Positions 13,901 to 26,137 of a stretch of DNA of 64,000 bases are shown here, one piece after another. Source of the stretch: Imbricaverruca yamaguchii (taxonomy: Eukaryota; Arthropoda; Thecostraca; Neoverrucidae); NCBI GenBank assembly GCA_034440575.1, contig JAOTOL010001633.1:248001-312000 (forward strand), written 5' to 3'. Position 1 is the first letter of the stretch. Every line of letters begins with the position of its first letter. Position numbers and translations under genes: made by a program. The notes below the pieces were generated by a model. The model was not told the DNA's origin and did no database searches. It saw only the letters and a list, made by a program, of their open reading frames with translations.

Positions 13901-15250
13901 AGAAAACGGTCTGCAGGGACTCCTGACTACTGAGGGGATGGAGAAAGTGAGAGCTGCCATTGGCGAAGATCCATCAAAATATGTCCGAATGTTGACCCAA
14001 GAACTTTGTAGCAGCTACAGGTCGATCTGCCACACCTTCATAGAAGACTTAGGACTGATGCCCAATAGGCTGACTATCCACCACCACCTTACTGCACCGC
14101 CAGGGAGAGGCAAATCATCTTTGCTAGGTGGTGTTCAGAGAAATGCACAGCTGAGGCTGGGCTTCTTGGGAGGATTTGATTCAGCTATGATGGATATTTC
14201 CACCTCAACAGCAGTGTCAGCACACAAAGCTTCTGAATTGATACCAATGAGTAGCCAGAAGTTGCTCAGGAAAAACCTGTCCATAACCTGAAGATCACTG
14301 CCCAGTATGCGATATTTACCAAGGGCGTCAATCAGCAATTCTGGTTCGAGGATCCTGACTGATCGCCAGCCACCATCCCTAAGGAGTGGAACACCAGAAT
14401 GCTAGATCGTAGATCGCTTCTGCAGACGGCTGATGACTGGCCACCAAGAAGATATATATGCCACCTAGTTCCAGCAGGATGGTGCAGCTCCCCCAGCCCC
14501 CAACCCAGCACTGGAATAGCTGGAGCAGCACTTCCGCGGCAAGGTCATCAGCCAAAGGTGGCATACCCAGGGCCTGTCCACTGACTACATTTTATGCCCA
14601 TCTATTTCTTTATCTGGATATATCACAAGAGACAGGTACATAAATGGATTCAAAACCCAAAGACCCCAATGAGCTGAAGGGATGCATGTGAGATTCGACG
14701 AATTTCCCAGGAAAAATGCGCCAGAGCAATCACAGGTGAAGACCATAGCTGAATGTCCAGGAAAATGGAAGCCACCTGCAGCATGTGCTCTGAAATTCAT
14801 CCATGTGATTAAGTGACCAGTTCTTTTGTTGTCAACAAGTCCCATGGTATGTCGTTTTAATGGCATAACAAACGTGCTTCCGTGATTTATGGTTTTTGAA
14901 CTGTGACTAAAACAAACGTGGGCCATTTCTCTTGCTCACCCAGTAGGTATTATTACACTTACCTACCTAAATGAGCATACATGTTTTGTATATTTGTTTT
15001 TACTCTTTGATAGGTAAATATTAATAGTAATGTCAAATGGCATGTAAATGACATTTTCCGCCTCAGGAACACGAATACCAAATGACGCAAACAACTCATT
15101 TTTAAACAAAAAAGGTGCTGACATATTTTTCCATGTCATGGCAGATACATACCCAATTGTGTGGTGTTCATTTTCATGTTTGAAAAGATAAGATATGTAC
15201 TATTCTCACTGTGTGATGGACGACCTTCCCAGTAATTGTTCGTTTTTCGT
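10990..15250. other. AT-rich block 1
   Basis: Composition drops visibly to AT-rich relative to both flanks. Phrases such as CCTAGCCTAGCCTAAC and GGTTAGGTT recur. The only coding relic is the transposase fragment at 13896-14660. A direct repeat of GAGCATTTGCAGTCATTCGC occurs near 13223 and 13287. The block may be a large decayed insertion or an AT-rich isochore. Confidence 0.5.
13896..14660 (+). pseudogene. Dead DDE transposase (IS630/Tc1/mariner-like)
   Basis: The first third reads like the DNA-binding half of an arthropod mariner-type transposase: an EDPSKYVRMLTQELCSSYRS helix-turn-helix-like segment followed by EDLGLMPNRL. After frame changes, FWFEDPD appears near 14338, FQQDGAAP near 14470 (the strand before the second catalytic Asp) and LEQHFRGKVIS near 14520. 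A degraded D-Y-I-L segment and SGYIT stand where this family has its SPDLxPxDFxLWGYxK motif. In-frame stops (after FEDPD and before LEQHF) and at least two frameshifts show it is inactive. No terminal inverted repeats were identified. The family is established knowledge; the assignment is by motif order and not by a database search. Confidence 0.75.
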
Positions 15251-15289
15251 CAGTGGCAACCCCACATCTGACTGATCAGGCACCAACCT

Positions 15290-17350
15290 CGGTGCGTCGA
15301 CCGTGTGTGACCTGTAGCCAGGTGTGGTGATGCTGACCGTGTGTGACCTGTAGCCAGGTGTGATGATGCTGACACTGTGTGACCTGTAGCCAGGTGTAAT
15401 GATGCTGACCATGTGTGACCTGTAGCCAGGTGTGGTAATGCTGACAGTGTGTGACCTGTAGCTAGGTGTGGTGATGCTGACAGTGTGTGACCTGTAGCTA
15501 GGTGTGGTGATGCTGACAGTGTGTGACCTGTAGCCAGGTGTGGTGATGCTGACAGTGTGTGACCTGTAGCCAGGTGTGATGATGCTGACAGTGTGTGACC
15601 TGTAGCCAGGTGTAATGATGCTGACCATGTGTGACCTGTAGCCAGGTGTGGTGATGCTGACAGTGTGTGACCTGTAGCCAGGTGTGATGATGCTGACACT
15701 GTGTGACCTGTAGCCAGGTGTGATGATGATGACCATGTGTGACCTGTAGCTAGGTGTGATGATGCTGACTGTGTTGTGACCTGTAGCCAGGTGTGATGAT
15801 GCTGACAGTGTGTGACCAGTAATCAGGTGTGATGATGCTGACCATGTGTGACCTGTAGCTAGTGTGGTGATGCTGAGTGTGTGACCTGTAGCTAGGTGTG
15901 GTGATGCTGACGGTGTGTGACCTGTAGCTAGGTGTGGTGATGCTGACAGTGTGTGACCTGTAGCCAGGTGTGGTGATGCTGACATGTGTGACCTGTTGTG
16001 TGTGACCTGTAGCCAGGTGTAATGATGCTGACCGTGTGTGACCTGTAGCCAGGTGTGGTGATGCTGACAGTGTGTGACCTGTAGCTAGGTGTGGTGATGC
16101 TGACAGTGTGTGACCTGTAGCTAGGTGTGGTGATGCTGACAGTGTGTGACCTGTAGCCAGGTGTGATGATGCTGACAGTGTGTGACCTGTAGCCAGGTGT
16201 GATGATGCTGACAGTGTGTGACCTGTAGCCAGGTGTGATGATGCTGACAGTGTGTGACCTGTAGCCAGGTGTGATGATGCTGACAGTGTGTGACCAGTAA
16301 TCAGGTGTGATGATGCTGACCATGTGTGACCTGTAGCTAGGTGTGGTGATGCTGAGTGTGTGACCTGTAGCTAGGTGTGGTGATGCTGACAGTGTGTGAC
16401 CTGTAGCTAGGTGTGGTGATGCTGACAGTGTGTGACCTGTAGCCAGGTGTGATGATGCTGACCATGTGTGACCTGTAGCCAGGTGTGGTGATGCTGACAG
16501 TGTGTGACCTGTAGCCAGGTGTAATGATGCTGACCATGTGTGACCTGTAGCCAGGTGTGGTGATGCTGACAGTGTGTGACCTGTAGCCAGGTGTGATGAT
16601 GCTGACAGTGTGTGACCTGTAGCCAGGTGTGATGATGCTGACAGTGTGTGACCTGTAGCCAGGTGTGATGATGCTGACTGTGACTGGTGACCAGGTGTGA
16701 TGCCACTGACCATGAATGACCAATGACCAGGTGTGATGATGCTGATCATGTGTGACCAATGACCAGGTGTGATGACAGGGACTTGGTGTGATGATGCTGA
16801 CTGTGAGTGACCAGTGACCAGGTGTGACCAGGTGTGATGATGCTGACCATGTGTGACTGGTGACCAGGGTGTGACGACGCTTACCGTATGTGACCGGTGA
16901 CCAGGTGTGATGACGCTGATTGTGTGTGACCGTGACCGTGTGTTTGTGACCGGTGACCAGGTGTGATGACGCTGACTGTGTGTGACCGGTGACCAGGTGT
17001 GATGACGCTGATTGTGTGTGACCGGTGACCAGGTGTGATGACGCTGATTGTGTGTGACCGGTGACCAGGTGTGATGACGCTGACTGTGTGTGACCGGTGA
17101 CCAGGTGTGATGACGCTGACTGTGTGTGACCGGTGACCAGGTGTGATGACGCTGATTGTGTGTGACCGGTGACCAGGTGTGATGATGCTGAGTGTGTATG
17201 ACCAGGTGTGATGACGCTGACCGTATGTGACCGGTGACCAGGTGTGATGACGCTGACTGTTTGTGACCGGTGACCAGGTGTGATGATGCTGAGTGTGTAT
17301 GACCAGGTGTGATGACGCTGACTGTGTGTGGCCGGTGACCAGGCGTGATG
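15290..17350. repeat. 36-bp minisatellite reaching the first coding exon of gene 1
   Basis: About 57 units. The left two-thirds are based on GTGTGACCTGTAGCCAGGTG followed by TGATGATGCTGACA. The right third (about 16680-17350) uses GACCGGTGACCAGGTGTGAT followed by GACGCTGA. The last unit (GTGACCAGGCGTGATGACG) merges with the 5' flank of the start codon at 17382. Each unit contains CCAG followed by GTGTGATGA, matching the last unit's CCAG and GCGTGATGA. If the coding exon has an acceptor there, the array is made of acceptor copies. The long minus-strand frames across it are repeat artefacts. Confidence 0.92.
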
Positions 17351-17381
17351 ACGTGATCGGCCACACCCACCGCCCGCCGCC

Positions 17382-17541
17382 ATGCCGCGCGCCCGCAGCA
17401 GCAACTCAGGCCAGTACGAGGACCTGTCGGCGCTGGCCGGCACCGGGCCGCCCGGCTCGCTTCTCAGCCAGGCGGCCGACGTGCGCGACCCGGGCGACCA
17501 GCTGGAGATGACCGCCTCCAGCGCCGGCGTCGTGCCCGACG
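17382..17541 (+). CDS. Svop: Svop exon 1 (N-terminal cytosolic tail)
   Basis: Encodes residues 1-53 plus the first base of codon 54, beginning [20 protein letters not shown]. It is a hydrophilic tail with no membrane segment, as expected for the cytosolic N-terminus of SVOP. The donor is GAC-G/GTACGC, phase 1. GCCGCC stands directly before the ATG. GC content is very high compared with the array just upstream. A non-coding 5' exon further upstream is possible, since CCAG precedes GCGTGATGACG at 17338-17350. Confidence 0.85.
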
Positions 17542-20500
17542 GTACGCCGTCACCCTGCCCCTCCCCACCACGTCAGCCGTGGTCCGTTGCACTGCACTAT
17601 CACGATGCACTAGCTGCAGAGTCGCTTCCACGGCGCGACGTCTTCGGCTTCATTGACTGACATTTGGTTTTCACTCTGTGCATACGATTATTGGTGTTGT
17701 GGTGTAAGTATCGCGGTGTTGCTGTGCTGTTATCGGTGTTGAGGGTGTCGTTGGTCCGTGGTGGTGTTCCCTGTATGTTCGTGCTACTGTTTCTCTGTAG
17801 ATGCATTACAGCGATGCTCTTGGCATCGTGTCTTTGAAATGTGTGGGTATTGGAAATGCAGACCCCATCTAATAGTTGAGGGAGGGTTGCAAATACCATT
17901 TTTTACTTTCTTTTCCATTCTGCGCTCAAAGTTCATGCAAAGACCATCCAAAGGGCAGGGAGCTTCCCCTATCTCCCCGTACTTTATTACGCGCTCCAGA
18001 AAGTCCCACATAAGGCGCACCAAGTGGGAGGGGGCGGATTCGGCCTCCCTAAAATCTCTGAAACTGCTGAAGCTGGAAGCACAACATTCGGAGGGTGGAT
18101 TACGGCTGTTGTGAACTCGCTTTAGTATGAATTTCATGACGCTAGGTCAATGCCTTCAGGACCGAATGAGGTCGAGATGGGCCGCCACATCGCGCCGCCT
18201 CGCCATAGCACCTACAAAACCTTTGTCACCTTGAACGCTCGGCAGCCGGCCGGGCGGTCGACTTTGCACCCCGCAGTTCCTATATTTACCGACGGATTTC
18301 CGATTTTGTTTTGCATTCGATGCACTTATCAATTTCGAAAGATTTCATTCCGATATCATCCTGTATGACCGAAGCAGTCGATGCGCCCTTAAGCCAAAAT
18401 AACCAACCATTACAATATCATCGACCGTTTGGGACATAGTCGGAAGCAAGAGGGGTTTGTCGATCCCCCCCCCCCCCCTCCGGTGTGGTTAGTATATCAC
18501 AGTTGTTGGTGTTGTCTGAGTCTGCAACCCTGCTTTAGTTGACTTCACTAAGTTGAAGCAGCTATGGCTGTGGCAGTTTCAATGTTCTCTGACAGTTACC
18601 TCACTACTGTCTTTCTGTCACCTCAGTGTCCCAGAAAGGCAGGATGTAGTTGAAAATTTCATATTACCACTGAAAACATCTTACGATGACGCGAAGAATT
18701 CGCGATGATGTGGAAAGAAATCCACCGTACGACATGCAACTGACGAAGTGAAAATGTAAAAATTACCATTGCTGCAAGGTTTTGATGGCATAGTTATTCC
18801 AAATTTGATATAGTGACACCAGTAAGCAATGGCATCGCCAGGTCTTCCTGGTACGGGAAGGAAGCAAATCATTTGAGGTGGGGAAGGCAGCAAAGCATTT
18901 CAGGTGGGGAAGGCAACAAAGCCTTTCAAGTGTGGGAAGGAAGCATAGCCTTCCAGGTGGGAGAAGACAGCAAATGAAGCTTTTAGTCCCAATTTCTGCC
19001 AATTTGTGCTCGAAAATAAAATGTCTCCAGATTTAAGCCCCTGTGTGTTGAGGATGCAGTGAGGGGCATCTGCCCCTCTGCACCCCTGTGGTGACGCCTG
19101 TGCTAGGAACTGTAAGCATAGGTGAGTGGTATGAGGCTTCTTGGAAGTAAATTAATTAAATCAAAATGTTGGGTATAATAAAAGAAAGCTTCTATTATGT
19201 ATTGGTTTCCACATGAACTGCAGAATTTCAATGCACTGTTACCCCGCACCGGAGCTGTTTCACAGCCGTGGCCCGACCGTGACCTCTGCGGCTTCAGACA
19301 CCTTCACTGTGGACCAGGCGGTGAACGCCATCGGCTTCGGCCGGTTCCAGGTGCGACTGTCGCTCATCACCGGCCTCTGCTGGATGGCCGACAGCATGGA
19401 GATGATGATTCTCTCCATCCTCTCGCCGGCCGTCCAGTGCAGCTGGAACATATCCGAGTGGAAGCAGGCCTTCATCACCACCATCGTCTTTCTCGGCATG
19501 ATGCTCAGTTCGCCGTTCTGGGGAAAGTTCAGCGACAAATACGGCCGGAAGACGGTGCGTACTGCTGCGCTGGAAACTGGCTCATGATGGCGTGATGATC
19601 ATTCAGGAGCTTATCCAGTTATTTCTGGATTATAATATATGGTATTTTCACTATGCTACTATATAATATATACCGTGATATGCTTTATACGATATACTAT
19701 GCACTATGCATATGTATGCTAGTGTATGCTTTCTAGTGTACTTTTGTCTTTATTTACATGGCGCCTCCGTATCCTTACACATACGTCCTTTTCCGTCTAC
19801 GTACACTGCGATGGCCGCTGGCTGTGTCCCTGCCCAGTCTGTCCGCTGGGGATACGGCACTCACAACTGGCGGCTCTCCCTCAGACGCTGGTGCTGTCCG
19901 GATCGTTCCTGTTCTTCTACGGCTTTCTGTCGTCGTTCGCGCCCACCTACGTGTGGCTGCTGCTGCTACGCGGCCTGGTCGGCTTCTGCGTGGGCGCCAT
20001 ACCGCAGGCGTGAGTAGCGCAGACCTCTGCCGGCCGTCGGTGCCCTGCACGTGCTGATGGCAGCCTGGGCGGGCGTGTACCGCGTGGGCGCCGTACCGCA
20101 GACGTGGGTAGCGCAGGCCTCTGCCGGCCGCCGGTGCCCTGCACGTGCTGATGGCAGCCTGGGCGGGCGTGTACCGCGTGGGCGCCGTACCGCAGACGTG
20201 TGTAGCGCAGACCTCTGCCGGCCGCCGATGCCCTGTACGTGCTGATGAGAGCCTGGACGGGTGTGCACTGCTTGATTCGCAGTGTCCATCGCGTGTGAAG
20301 ATCACCGTCGTAGTTCGCATGTTTTGACCTGCTTTGCTTTAGCTGCATTTGAAGGTGGTCAGACAGACACAGTGGCCATTTACATCATTATTCTATGAGA
20401 GAGAAGTGAACATCAGTAGTCCTTTTGGTAATGATGTATATATTCGCGGTCCTCTGTATTGCTTGGTAAATCTTGCTGTCCCCCATTACGTCGATGAATA

Positions 20501-23500
20501 CAGCAAAGTAAATATAAGGCAACTCTGCGTTTATCCGATGGCAATTTCTCGTACAGAGGACCCCTGCTGGCTTCAGCCACCTCATTTATCTACCGATTAT
20601 TCATGCCGCAATTGCGCTTCGTCATCTTGTATGCCATCAAACCATTGCTGGGGGTGGGGCAATGTAATGTTACACGGTGGCGCAGCAGCTGTCTGTACTC
20701 GAGGCAGCAGTCCACTTGGTGAGCCCTCGGTCGGCCAGGTCCGTGTAGTTGTGTAGCTGTGGCAACACTGCGTCGTCCGCCGGTACGCTTGTCACGTGAC
20801 GTCTGCCATGTGCCCGTTTGGAGCCGTACGGATGCATGTATCTGTGTAGCTGACTGTGAGGCTGCAATACGGAGCTGAGGCGCAGTTTGTGAATGATTGC
20901 TATGCATGGCGATGTCACCAGTTCAAGCATTTGCCCCCTGTGTATTGCTTACTTTTTTGCTTTCAGTGTCACCTTATACGCTGAGTTTTTACCTGTGAAG
21001 CAGAGAGGGAAATGCGTTATTCTTTTGGAGGTAAGCTATTTGATTCGATGTCTTTTTGCATAGTGACAATGACCTGTCTGCTAGTCTGCTTGCGTTCATG
21101 TGCTTCAGCATATTTACTGCATTTACCGCCTTCGTTTTATGTCTCTTATGGTGATATTGCACCAATGCGCACCTATGGTTTCCTTGGTATTCTTAATATT
21201 TAAATCATTGAAATGGCGTTGCTGAACATGTCAATTAGTTGCTGCCGGTCAAACTGAATGGTCTGTTCGGGCAAGGCATGCTCTAAATAATAGGTATGCT
21301 GGTAGAAACGCGGTCGGAAGCCGACGCAGCCTGCAGTTGGCTTCCTCTGGTGTGACCTGTTCAGTGGCTGCCGGCGGGGTCGGGGTCGGCCTGCGCCTTC
21401 AGTTGACCGGACGGAGAGGGGCTTTCTCCGTGCTCGGCGGCCGTGCTCAGGATGTCACCCGAACCAGAGCTGCATACGTGCCCGGCGGTCCCTTGTCACG
21501 GCAAGTCAGGCATTGCCGTTACCGAGTGGGCGTGATGTGACGGCGCGAACGGTGACTGAACGACGACTTCAGCTGGGCTTGTCTCGGGTCACACCAGTCC
21601 ACCTACTCACGTCTGTGGTGCCAGCCTTTCCCCCGGCCTGTGTGGAGAGCCACACGGTGTTGACGTGTGGCTGTTGGCAGTGTTTTTGGGCGCTGGGAGC
21701 GTGTCTGGAGGTGCTGCTTGCTCTGTTCGTGATGCCCGTGCTCGGCTGGAAATGGCTGCTGGGCCTGTCGTCACTGCCGCTGCTGCTCTTCACGCTCATC
21801 TGTCCGGTAAGCTGTCCAGTAATCTCCAAAGCAGTGTTATGGGCGCTAAATGACCTTGTAGTCGGCGCGCCCTTAAGCCCAAATAATCAATCAATCTCCA
21901 AAGCAGCGTTTGCGTGCGTTTGCAAAATCGTAGCCATGACCTCCAGTGTACCATAAACTCCAATATATCATCACTTCCAATGGGCTTAGCCTCCAATGTA
22001 TCATGTTCTCCAAGGTATCATAACCTCCAATATAACGTAACTTTTAGTGCGTTAGAACCTCCAACCTCCAATGCTCATAACATCCAAAAGTCAACTAGCT
22101 GCGCATTTGCGTCGCAAGCGATTTCAGCCGGCTTTGGCCCCGCTTCTACCGGAATCTATCAGTCGGTAAAATATCAAGCATTCTATTCTTAAGCTTCCCG
22201 CAAGGCGGTGTTTAAGGTTTAGTGCGGAGTGTATCATAACCTCCAATCCTCAAATCGACATGCAAGTGATGGCATGATATGGAACTGTTATTGCCGGGCT
22301 TCACCATTTTCCACGCTCATACTTCACTTGTACACCACTCGGGAATAACACGTATTATGTGTATTGTTCACGGTCGACACCGTGCCACTGCCCACTCCGC
22401 GCACCCGACGCTGCCCATCGTGTGTGTGTGTGTGAGTGAGTGAGTTTTGCCAGCCTGCCACCGTGTGGTGATATCGGCTGGTCTGTGGTCTGCCCATCTC
22501 TCGCGAGCAACTCCTCTCCCCAAACTGGCGGTCGGAACGCGCATGCGCAAACGCCATGTCTATTCAAGATTGCGCGGTGTGGCGTAAGACCCGGACGCCG
22601 GTTGTATCCCCATCCCCGCCAGCCAGCGCCGTCGTCATGCATATACCAGATACAAGGCACACACCGCGATCCTATTCAGACACATTACACCGCATCGGTT
22701 ACATAGTCCCAGCCGCTGCGGAGGTCGCCGAGCCCGCGCAGACCTGCGCAGTGGCGGACCGCCTTCCTCTTGACCAGGACCCGTTACCACCTTACTTGTC
22801 GCGGTGCCTGCGGCGGCCTACGCATGGCAGCTCTGGACGCCGGCCACTTCTGCGTTGTCTGTTGCCCGGTCGGCTGCGGTGACTGCAGGCAGGAGCGCAG
22901 TGACGGCGTCGGTTGCTGCGACGCGTCGTGTCGCACAGCCGGGTGCTGCGGTGGATCAGGCAGCGGCGTGGACCACTGCGGCGCGCGCAGTTGCTCAGAA
23001 GCCACTCGTTCGTGCGACCCAGTCTCGCCGACCATCTAGGTAAACATGTCAAACACGCGCTGATATGTTCGCTGTAGATACGCTGGCGCGCTCATCCACT
23101 TTCTCAGCTACATATGGTGGGCGCGCGTTGCACGGCCATCTGCATCATTGACTTGGTAGATCACCCGATTGTCATTCACCCTAGCCACTGTCAACGTGCC
23201 GTTGTAGCGGCGCTCAAACTTGCTGGCCAGCGAGTTTCCCGAGCGTACTAGCCCCTTCACGTAGTCGTCAGCGCGGGATAGTGCGAAGTATGGGTGCCCC
23301 ATGCGCCTATCATGCTCCGTCGCTACTGCAACGCACGGGACATCGCTTGTCTTGTGCACACGGCCCAGCAGACACTCAGCCGGCGACACACCCATGTCTG
23401 CATATACGGACGCTTTGTACTCCGAAACAGTGCGAGGAAGGCGCAGGTCCCAGTCGCCCGGCGCACCATCCAGCATGCGCTCGAACCGGCCAAGCGCGCG

Positions 23501-26054
23501 GTTCGAACGCTCCACCGCGCGAACGTGGTCAATGCTCCATTGCTGCAACATTGCCTGGAATTCTGATCCGCAGAACTCGCCGCCGTTATCAGTCAGACGC
23601 CGCACCGCCGGTCACAGTAGAACAGGAAGCACGCGCTGCTCGAAAGCCATAGCGACGGTTGGCGACGATTTGGATCGAAACGGTGCAGCGATTCCATACT
23701 GGGAGGCGTGGTCGACCACGACCAAGCGTTCGATATGTTCACGCCCAGTGTGAGGGAACAAACCAAATCTGTAGTCATCATTGCGAATGACGCGCTGATC
23801 TCGATTCGCAGTGTCGGTGGGTGGTATATCAGACCAGACTGCTTAAAGAGCTGGCATTTAGTGCAGACGCCAAACATGTCGGCCACGATATTGCTCGCAT
23901 TTGAACGAAAAGCTTGCCGGACGACTAAGTCTGAAAATTTGTCACGGCCAGCGAGCGCGGTTTCGGCGTGCATAGTTCCGACCAGCTCAGCAATTCAGTC
24001 GAGGGAAACCACAGGCACGCAGCCATACTCTACGTGTTGACACGTCACCAGTTTATCAGTCACGCCAATCTGCTTCCAGTGCTGTCAGAGACAACGAAGT
24101 TCTGCTGTCAGATCCCCTCTGTTCGTTTGTCGCCGCACGTGGTGTACCAACGATCGGATCATGCGGTTGTATTGCTGATGTTCACGCACGGTCGCATCGT
24201 CTGGCATGCGGTGGATTTGTACGAGCCCTATCAAGTTCTCTGGTACCTGCCGCTCCTGTAGGCAAGTTCGTTTCGTTTAGCAGTGATAGTCTAAGGTTTG
24301 TCCCGCTTATACAGTAACTGGTTTTCAAATTTAGCTGTCGTTGATGCCCTCGTATTGACCTGGCTGATTATTAAGCAATGCGGTAAAAACTTGTGCAATG
24401 GTTTCAACAGCAATGACATAAGCAAGTGCCGTTTCCAAATCCGTTCCTCAAAGTGTCTAGGCACCCGTGACTGATGACCGACCCAACATATACGCCTCAA
24501 CCTAGGGCTACGTCTTACCGCATCGACGGTTCACTTGGACCGTCCAGACCGGACTCCCTGACCAGGGCCAGTGGCGCACCGTTCGACCACACCTGATACT
24601 GATCAAACTCGTGCCAGAACTCGGAGGGAGTGGCTTGGTCGGCGACTCCGACCAGCCTTCTGTATTGGAGGTTATGATGCCTTGGAGGTTGTGATACATT
24701 CAAGGTTTTGACTATTCAAGACTGTGAACACACCCATTAAAGGCTGTTTTCGAGGTTATACATCGAAGCTTGTGATCAGTTGAGGTTTTCGTGCATAGGA
24801 GGTCATGAACATTGGATACTTTGGTATAAACCCATCCCGGCACCTCACTGAATGGAATGTTGACTACAGTGGTTGCCGGAGAGTGCCCGCTTCCACGCCG
24901 CCAGCGGTCAGTCTGAGCGGGCTCTGGCCACGCTGAAGCAGCTGGCGGACGAGAACGGACGCCCGATGTTGCTGGGACGGCTCACGGTGGAGGACATCAG
25001 CACGGTGCGGCGCGGGGCCCTCAAGGACCTGCTGGTGCCGGACCTGCGTACTACCACCCTGCTGCTCTGGTACATCTGGTCAGTACCACCACTGCCGCCA
25101 TGTTGCTCTGGTAACCCTGGTATGCCTGGTGGCTCTGGTTTGCCACCACTTTGTTGTTGTACACCTGGTCAGTACCAACACCCAGGTGCTCTGGTGCACC
25201 TGGTCATTACCATCACCCCGCCGCTCTGATACACCTGGTCGGCGGCTTCATTCGGCTGCTGTGATGTCATGTGAGTGGTGCCTGGAAGGCAGCTGTTGTA
25301 TGTGTGGTTACTAGGAGGCGGCCACTGTGTGTGTGGTAGAGGGGATGTAGATGTAGATATAGAACGTGGCTGTTGGGTGGATGGTGACCGCCGGTGGCCG
25401 CAGGTGGGCCAGCGCCTTCTGCTACTACGGCATCGTGCTGATGACTACGGAGATGTTTGAGATGTCCGAGGAAGGACTGTGTAGCGCGCCGCACAACTGG
25501 GAAGGTGCAGAGGTAAGCAGCTACAGTCCACTATGACCAATCTTGATGCTACTAACAAATGTGTCATGTGCCTTGTTCTGATGACTAGTTGTGTCAGGAT
25601 CAATGTCTTGTCCAAACGAGATGTGTCAGGCGTCCTGTTCTGATCGCCGTGCATGTCAGTTGTCCTCTTCTGATAACCGAGTGTTTCAGGCGTCCTGTTC
25701 TGATCACCGGGTGTGTCGGGCGTCCTGTTCTGATTACCGGACGTGTCAGGCGTTCTGCTCTGATCACCAGGTGTGTCAGGCGTCCTGTAAGCCGCTGAAG
25801 CAGACAGACTATGTGGACCTTCTGTGGACGACGTTGGCCGAATTTCCAGGTGGGCTTGGGCGTGTCTCTGCGCTGACGCACCGAATATATGCCGTTCTCA
25901 AGCTCTCGTATAATTTTTCTGAATTTTCGTTTTCATGTGATGCACAAGTGCTATTATTATTTGGCTTAATATCGTCATACTGCTGTTGAAGTAAAACCAG
26001 GTTTGGCCTTCTGTCAGGTGAAGTGCATATGGAATGCAATATATATACACACAT

Positions 26055-26137
<83 letters not shown>

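Larger units (their letters stand above)
17542..19297. other. Svop intron 1
   Basis: Holds family B dispersed repeat (18003-18118), one hairpin tail (18361-18409) and a short degenerate 26-30-bp tandem repeat at 18868-18972. No coding exon is seen. Confidence 0.7.

Noticed and set aside
15928..17443. Very long minus-strand open frames (up to 480 codons) across the 36-bp array
   Set aside because: They translate only the repeat unit (12-residue period), exist in several frames at once, and lie antisense to the Svop start. They are by-products of a stop-free unit whose length is a multiple of three.
17784..18137. 117-codon minus-strand frame in Svop intron 1
   Set aside because: It overlaps dispersed repeat family B and has no recognisable domain. 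The second copy at 45556-45672 is not open in the same way.
22784..23052. GC-rich Ala/Arg-rich frames on both strands
   Set aside because: Mutually overlapping frames with biased composition and no motif. Explained by high GC suppressing stops.
23108..24261. Live retrovirus or intact retrotransposon
   Set aside because: Only an integrase part is present, with a frameshift and stops. No LTRs, reverse transcriptase or envelope frame were found around it.
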